This document shows, in pieces, positions 60,165 to 64,000 of a stretch of 64,000 nt of DNA. Numbering within the stretch: the first letter of the stretch is position 1; every line of letters starts with the position of its first letter. A program made the translations under genes and the position numbers. Source of the stretch: Rhodococcus sp. B50 (GTDB lineage: Bacteria > Actinomycetota > Actinomycetes > Mycobacteriales > Mycobacteriaceae); assembly GCF_013602415.1 (NCBI RefSeq), contig NZ_WPAG02000003.1:248001-312000 (forward strand). The letters are read 5' to 3'. The notes under the pieces were generated by a model, which worked only from the letters and a program-made list of their open reading frames with translations, made no database searches and was not told where the DNA came from.

Positions 60165-61949
60165 TTATGTGAGCGCACCGCTCGTTTCGGCCCCAGTCGC
60201 CTTGTGCCCCGGTGCACCCTCAAGAACAGGAACGGTGGGCGCATCCAAGTACACCGTGCTGCCGGCGGCCCGGAACCGCGCGGACATGTGCTGCGTCCCG
60301 GCGACGGCGGCTTGGTCGGCGCCGTCACCGAACCTGGCCCGAATGTCTTGGGAGATGCGCATGGAGCAGAACTTCGGCCCACACATCGAGCAGAAGTGCG
60401 CGGTCTTGGCCGGTTCAGCCGGAAGGGTCTCGTCATGGAACTTCTCGGCCGTATCCGGATCCAGTGATAGAGCGAACTGATCCCGCCACCGAAACTCGAA
60501 ACGCGCCTTCGACAACGCGTCATCACGCTCGACCGCACCCGGATGGCCCTTGGCGACGTCGGCGGCGTGAGCGGCGATCTTGTACGTGATAACTCCGGTC
60601 TTCACGTCGTCCCGATTCGGCAGTCCCAGATGCTCCTTCGGGGTGACGTAACACAGCATCGCCGTGCCGTAGCGGGCGATCTCGGTAGCCCCGATCGCGG
60701 AAGTGATGTGATCATAGCCCGGAGCAATGTCGGTCACCAGCGGCCCCAGTGTGTAGAAAGGCGCTCCATGACATAACTTCTGCTGCCGCTCCACATTTTC
60801 CCGCACCAGATGCATCGGAACATGGCCAGGACCTTCGACCATCACCTGAACGTCATAAGCCCAGGCACGGGTGGTCAGTTCGGCAAGGGTGTCCAACTCG
60901 GCATACTGCGCGGCGTCGTTGGCGTCGGCGATCGACCCGGGCCGCAACCCGTCGCCGAGGGAGAATGCGACGTCGTAGCGACCGAAGATCTCGCACAGTT
61001 CGTCGAAGTGGGTGTAGAGAAAATTCTCTTCGTGATGGGCGAGACACCAACCGGCCATAATCGAACCCCCTCGGGAGACGATGTCGGTGAGCCGCTCGGC
61101 CGTCAGCGGTACGTATCGCAGCAGCACCCCGGCGTGGATGGTCATGTAGTCCACGCCCTGCTCACACTGCTCGATCACGGTGTCGCGGAAGATCTCCCAC
61201 GTCAGCGCGTCGGCCTGGCCGGCGACCTTCTCCAGGGCCTGGTAAATCGGCACCGTGCCGATCGGCACCGGGGAGTTGCGGATGATCCACTCTCGGGTGG
61301 TGTGGATATCTTCGCCGGTGGACAGGTCCATCACTGTGTCCGCGCCCCAGCGGGTGGCCCAGCGCATCTTGTCGACTTCGTCGACGATGGAGCTGGTCAC
61401 CGCTGAGTTGCCGATGTTGGCATTGATCTTCACCAGGAAGGACTTGCCGATGATCATCGGCTCGGACTCGGGATGGTTGACGTTGGCCGGGATGATTGCC
61501 CGCCCTGCCGCCACCTCCGAGCGCACCAGTTCCACGTCGCAGTTCTCCCGCAGTGCCACGAACCGCATCTCCTGGGTGACGATCCCGGCCCGGGCATAGT
61601 GCATCTGCGTGACCGTCCGGCCGGTCTTCGCTCGTACCGGGACAGGTCGGGGCCCCTTCCACTCCCGGGACGCCTCTCCACGCCGCACCGCCGAGCGGCC
61701 ATCGTCGAGCAGATCCCGCTCTCGCCCCGAGTAGTGCTCGACGTCGCCGCGAGCAGCAATCCAGTCGGCGCGCGCCGGCGGGAGCCCGACCAGCGGGTCG
61801 CTGCCGGGCCCTGCAGTGCGGTAGACCCGCAACGGCGGGTTCGGCACCCCGCCGGGAGAGTCGTCCAAACGGATCTCCGTGACAGGCACACGCACGTCGT
61901 GTTCCTCGTCGTGGACATAGCTCAGGGCATGCGAATTGGATGCACTCAT
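60165..61949 (-). CDS. thiC: Phosphomethylpyrimidine synthase ThiC
   Basis: ThiC rearranges aminoimidazole ribotide to HMP phosphate using SAM and a 4Fe-4S cluster, a step of thiamine synthesis. The 594-residue protein has the full family signature: QMHYARAGIVTQEMRFVALR, SLGDGLRPGSIADANDAAQ, MVEGPGHVPMHLVRENVERQ, and the C-terminal radical-SAM-like cluster CSMCGPKFCSM. The ATG at 61949 lies just after a TPP riboswitch; an earlier ATG falls inside the riboswitch and is not credible. Downstream, no other thi gene is in the window. Confidence 0.97.
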   Translation of the reverse strand: MSASNSHALSYVHDEEHDVRVPVTEIRLDDSPGGVPNPPLRVYRTAGPGSDPLVGLPPARADWIAARGDVEHYSGRERDLLDDGRSAVRRGEASREWKGPRPVPVRAKTGRTVTQMHYARAGIVTQEMRFVALRENCDVELVRSEVAAGRAIIPANVNHPESEPMIIGKSFLVKINANIGNSAVTSSIVDEVDKMRWATRWGADTVMDLSTGEDIHTTREWIIRNSPVPIGTVPIYQALEKVAGQADALTWEIFRDTVIEQCEQGVDYMTIHAGVLLRYVPLTAERLTDIVSRGGSIMAGWCLAHHEENFLYTHFDELCEIFGRYDVAFSLGDGLRPGSIADANDAAQYAELDTLAELTTRAWAYDVQVMVEGPGHVPMHLVRENVERQQKLCHGAPFYTLGPLVTDIAPGYDHITSAIGATEIARYGTAMLCYVTPKEHLGLPNRDDVKTGVITYKIAAHAADVAKGHPGAVERDDALSKARFEFRWRDQFALSLDPDTAEKFHDETLPAEPAKTAHFCSMCGPKFCSMRISQDIRARFGDGADQAAVAGTQHMSARFRAAGSTVYLDAPTVPVLEGAPGHKATGAETSGALT

Positions 61950-61957
61950 CGGAATCG

Positions 61958-62052
61958 TTCCTACTTCCTTCGCCGGCATTACCCGGGCAGGTTCGACGGT
62001 CGCAGGCTGCCTCAGCCCGATCTCAGCCCCTGCAATAGGGCTCCCGTGGGGA
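61958..62052 (-). ncRNA. TPP riboswitch (THI element) of thiC
   Basis: On the minus strand the leader contains the core THI-box segments in order: CGGGAGC, GGGCTGAGATCGGGC, CTGAGGC, CGAACCTGCCCGGGTAATGC and GCGAAGGAAG, ending eight to ten bases before the thiC ATG. These match the thiamine pyrophosphate aptamer (CUGAGA, and GAACCUG..AAU.CC.GCGAAGGGA). Because the 3' strand of the aptamer lies close to the start codon, translation control by hiding the ribosome site is likely; transcription termination is also possible. Confidence 0.92.
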
Positions 62053-62198
62053 CGGCACCGACCCTAACACCCGCCTCGTCCCACTGCAGATGTAGCTGCC
62101 CCTGCCCTCCGAGGCCGCGAGCTCGGCCCCTCCTTTACGAGCTGCAAGGAGGTACTCTTCTATATGTCATTGACTGCTGACTCGAGGAGACCGGGACC

Positions 62199-62537
62199 TT
62201 GTCCGCACAGCTGGCCTTCGATGCCCTCGCCGACCCTGTACGGCGAGCCATTCTCACTGTGCTGGCAGAGCGCGATGAATGCAGTGTGAACGAACTGGTC
62301 GAACAGATCGACAGCGTGGGACGCACCGGGGTCTCGAACCACCTCCGAATCCTGCGGCATGCGGGATTGGTCACCGAACGTAAGGTTGGCCGCTTCCGCT
62401 TCTATTCGGTCGACCCCGCCGGTCCCGCCCGGGACGTCATCGCGATGTTGCACGACTTGTTCCGAGGAGCGCTGGCAGATGCCGTGGAGGCCGCAGACCG
62501 CACCGCTATCACCGACACAACCTTGCGACGCGCATAG
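62199..62537 (+). CDS. ArsR-family transcriptional regulator
   Basis: This 112-residue ArsR protein has the winged helix FDALADPVRRAILTVLAERD, then CSVNELVEQIDSVGRTGVSN and HLRILRHAGLVTERKVGRFRFYSVDP. It lacks the metal-binding CxC pair, so it resembles the ArsR group that partners SRPBCC/AHSA1 proteins. The TTG at 62199 follows GAGGAGA. The next gene starts 15 bases later with an N-terminal SRPBCC domain, so this is the usual ArsR/SRPBCC pair in fused form. Confidence 0.85.
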   Translation: MSAQLAFDALADPVRRAILTVLAERDECSVNELVEQIDSVGRTGVSNHLRILRHAGLVTERKVGRFRFYSVDPAGPARDVIAMLHDLFRGALADAVEAADRTAITDTTLRRA

Positions 62538-62552
62538 CTTCCAGGGAACACG

Positions 62553-63968
62553 GTGACCCAGCTCGTACTGCACGCGGAAGAGTGGACCGCATCCCCACCC
62601 TCGGCGGCCTACAGTCTTTTCGGAGCAGGCGCGGAGGCGGGATGGCTGTTCGGCGCGGTATGCGATCGGGTCGAACCCGGTGCCGCCGTGCGTATGGCGG
62701 TCCACCTCAGCGGTTCCGGAGCAAAGCCGATCGAAATCCTCGGCCGTATTGCTGCCGCACGTCCGCATGCGTACCTCGATATCGTGCACGACCAGCCTTG
62801 GCGAGGGCGTATCAAACTCCGTTTCGAAGCCGCAAATGGTGGCACGAGGGTTCGGCTTATCGCCGAACTCGACCAGCCTGGATTGGAATGGCTGATGCGC
62901 CGTCGAGGGTTCCCCACCTCTCAAAACGCCTCTTCCCGTCCCCGTTTGGGCTTGTTGACGTCGAAATCCGGACCCGGCAGTCTTTTCGCCACCTCAATCG
63001 ACAACGCTGCCATGCTGGCACTGGAGGAAATCAATGCTGAGGGCGGTATCCACGGCCGTCCAGTCGAGTTGATCGTGGGTGATGACGCCACAGACCCGGA
63101 GACCGGCGTCATGGAAGCGCGGCGACTCGTCCAGGCAGGTTGCCGGACCATCCTGGTCGCCGCCACATCGGCTACCTACACCGCCGTTGCCGAGGCACTC
63201 AGCGATGCACCCGTGCTGCTGGTGCAGCCGGTCATGAACGAAGGAGGGAGCGGCGATCGTCTCCGTCTCCAGCTCGGTGAGCGGCCGGACGACCAGTTGG
63301 CAGCAGCCGTGAAGCCGCTCATGCGGATGGAGGGGGTGCGACGATGGTTTCTGGCCGGTGACGATTATTGTTGGCCCCGCACGACACACGGCTTGGCTCG
63401 CCAACTGTTGCCCCGGTACGGCGCCCGAGTCGTCGGAGAAAAGTTCGCGTCCATGGGGACTCGAGACTTCGCCCCGATCATCGAAGCGATCCAGAAATCG
63501 GGTGCCGACATCGTACTGTCGACCTTCGACGGAGCTGATGCTGTTGCCTTCGAACGGCAGTGCTATGCAATGGGATTGCGGGATCAGTGCATTACACTTG
63601 CGCCGGCCTTGGAAGAGTCCACGCTGACGTATATCGGCGACGAAGCGGCCCGTGGCCTCTACACCGTCTCGGGGTACTTCCAAAGATTGCAAACGGATGG
63701 CAACGCCTCGCTTCTGAAGAGGTACCAGGCGGAGTTCGGTCCTTGGGCACCGCCGCTGTCGACGTTGAGCGAGTCTGTATTCGAGGCAGTTCACATATGG
63801 TGGCAGGCGGCCCGGAAAGCCGAGTATAGCGAGCGGATCGCCGCAGCAATGCGTCACGGCGAGTTTCAGCTACCTCGGGGCACCGTTACTTTGAGCGAGG
63901 ACCGACTCAGACAGCAGCTCTATTTGACGAAAGCGACTGGCACGGAACTGTATCCCGCCATCGGGTAA
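62553..63968 (+). CDS. SRPBCC domain fused to an AmiC/UrtA-like ligand-binding domain
   Basis: This 471-residue protein appears to be two domains. Residues 1-120 look like an SRPBCC/AHSA1 domain (LHAEEWTASPPSAAYSLFG near 6-24, AYLDIVHDQPWRGRIKLRFE near 73-92, GTRVRLIAELDQPGLEWLM). Residues 128-470 are a type I periplasmic-binding domain of the amide/urea/branched-chain family (RLGLLTSKSGPGSLFATSID, then AMLALEEINAEGGIHGRPVE, DDATDPETGVMEARRLV and ASMGTRDFAPIIEAIQKSGA). No signal peptide or lipobox is visible, so it is likely a cytoplasmic sensor like AmiC. The GTG at 62553 follows ArsR closely. Its ligand could be a short amide; regulator partners are likely. Confidence 0.8.
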   Translation: MTQLVLHAEEWTASPPSAAYSLFGAGAEAGWLFGAVCDRVEPGAAVRMAVHLSGSGAKPIEILGRIAAARPHAYLDIVHDQPWRGRIKLRFEAANGGTRVRLIAELDQPGLEWLMRRRGFPTSQNASSRPRLGLLTSKSGPGSLFATSIDNAAMLALEEINAEGGIHGRPVELIVGDDATDPETGVMEARRLVQAGCRTILVAATSATYTAVAEALSDAPVLLVQPVMNEGGSGDRLRLQLGERPDDQLAAAVKPLMRMEGVRRWFLAGDDYCWPRTTHGLARQLLPRYGARVVGEKFASMGTRDFAPIIEAIQKSGADIVLSTFDGADAVAFERQCYAMGLRDQCITLAPALEESTLTYIGDEAARGLYTVSGYFQRLQTDGNASLLKRYQAEFGPWAPPLSTLSESVFEAVHIWWQAARKAEYSERIAAAMRHGEFQLPRGTVTLSEDRLRQQLYLTKATGTELYPAIG

Positions 63969-64000
63969 GTTCGAGACCACGATTTCTGGTACCGAAGTCC

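Noticed and set aside
1..64000. tRNA, rRNA, CRISPR array or prophage
   Set aside because: No cloverleaf, conserved rRNA segment, repeat-spacer pattern or phage structural gene was recognised on either strand.

Overview
The window looks like chromosome or a large catabolic replicon of a high-GC actinomycete, most likely Rhodococcus or a close relative. The evidence is strong GC bias at third codon positions, dense ATGA/GTGA operon overlaps, frequent GTG/TTG starts, actinobacterial family variants (MHS transporters, an intradiol CatA, a CaiB-rich CoA operon, a THI-box thiC) and scattered IS3/IS110/IS21 debris. No tRNA, rRNA or CRISPR array was seen. All family calls come from reading the translated sequence; no database search was run.

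Region by region. (1) 1-8.6 kb: an acyl-CoA ligase diverges from a tight operon of P450, aldehyde dehydrogenase, SDR and a PEP-synthase/PPDK-like phosphotransferase, followed by a TetR regulator and a fused flavin/2Fe-2S reductase. This set resembles the Corynebacterium 4-cresol (cre) route, in which an alkylphenol is phosphorylated before P450 attack. (2) 8.6-10.7 kb: a scar of a frameshifted DUF7064-like gene, a decayed IS3 element, an IS110 tail and an AAA ATPase tail. (3) 10.8-16.2 kb: an organosulfur or sulfonate-type operon (leader ORF, ABC permease, ATPase, lipoprotein, FMNH2-dependent monooxygenase, OsmC) divergent from a GntR regulator. (4) 16.2-21.3 kb: a gene-poor stretch with two small genes, a frameshifted IS110 transposase and fragments of ALDH, IstA and FAD-oxidase genes. 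(5) 21.3-36 kb: an aromatic or heteroaromatic catabolic island. It holds a broken ADH, an isochorismatase-fold protein, two luciferase-like monooxygenases, a flavin reductase, a TfdB-like phenol hydroxylase, an MhpB-like extradiol dioxygenase, two alpha/beta hydrolases, CatA, and GntR and LysR regulators. Three promoters share an operator-like motif. (6) 36.8-40.9 kb: succinate-semialdehyde dehydrogenase, an alpha/beta hydrolase and a small SCP2-like protein, divergent from a second LysR gene. (7) 41-46.8 kb: a membrane protein, a small protein, a formaldehyde-dehydrogenase-like Zn-ADH with a conserved partner, and an MFS remnant. (8) 46.9-57.7 kb: a CoA-ester catabolic module (2,5-dioxovalerate dehydrogenase, AMACR-like protein, acyl-CoA dehydrogenase, class III CoA-transferase, Zn-ADH, GH88-like glycosidase) with a soluble GAF kinase/NarL response regulator and an MHS transporter. 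The dehydrogenase/CoA-transferase promoter and the transporter promoter carry nearly the same palindrome. (9) 57.9-64 kb: a degenerate SDR overlapping a two-TM TrkA-type channel-like protein, thiC with a TPP riboswitch, and an ArsR regulator next to a SRPBCC/ligand-binding fusion protein.

The most unusual items are the cre-like phosphorylation/P450 cluster, the GH88-containing CoA module with its shared operator, the SRPBCC-AmiC-like fusion, and the hybrid flavin-monooxygenase/extradiol island.
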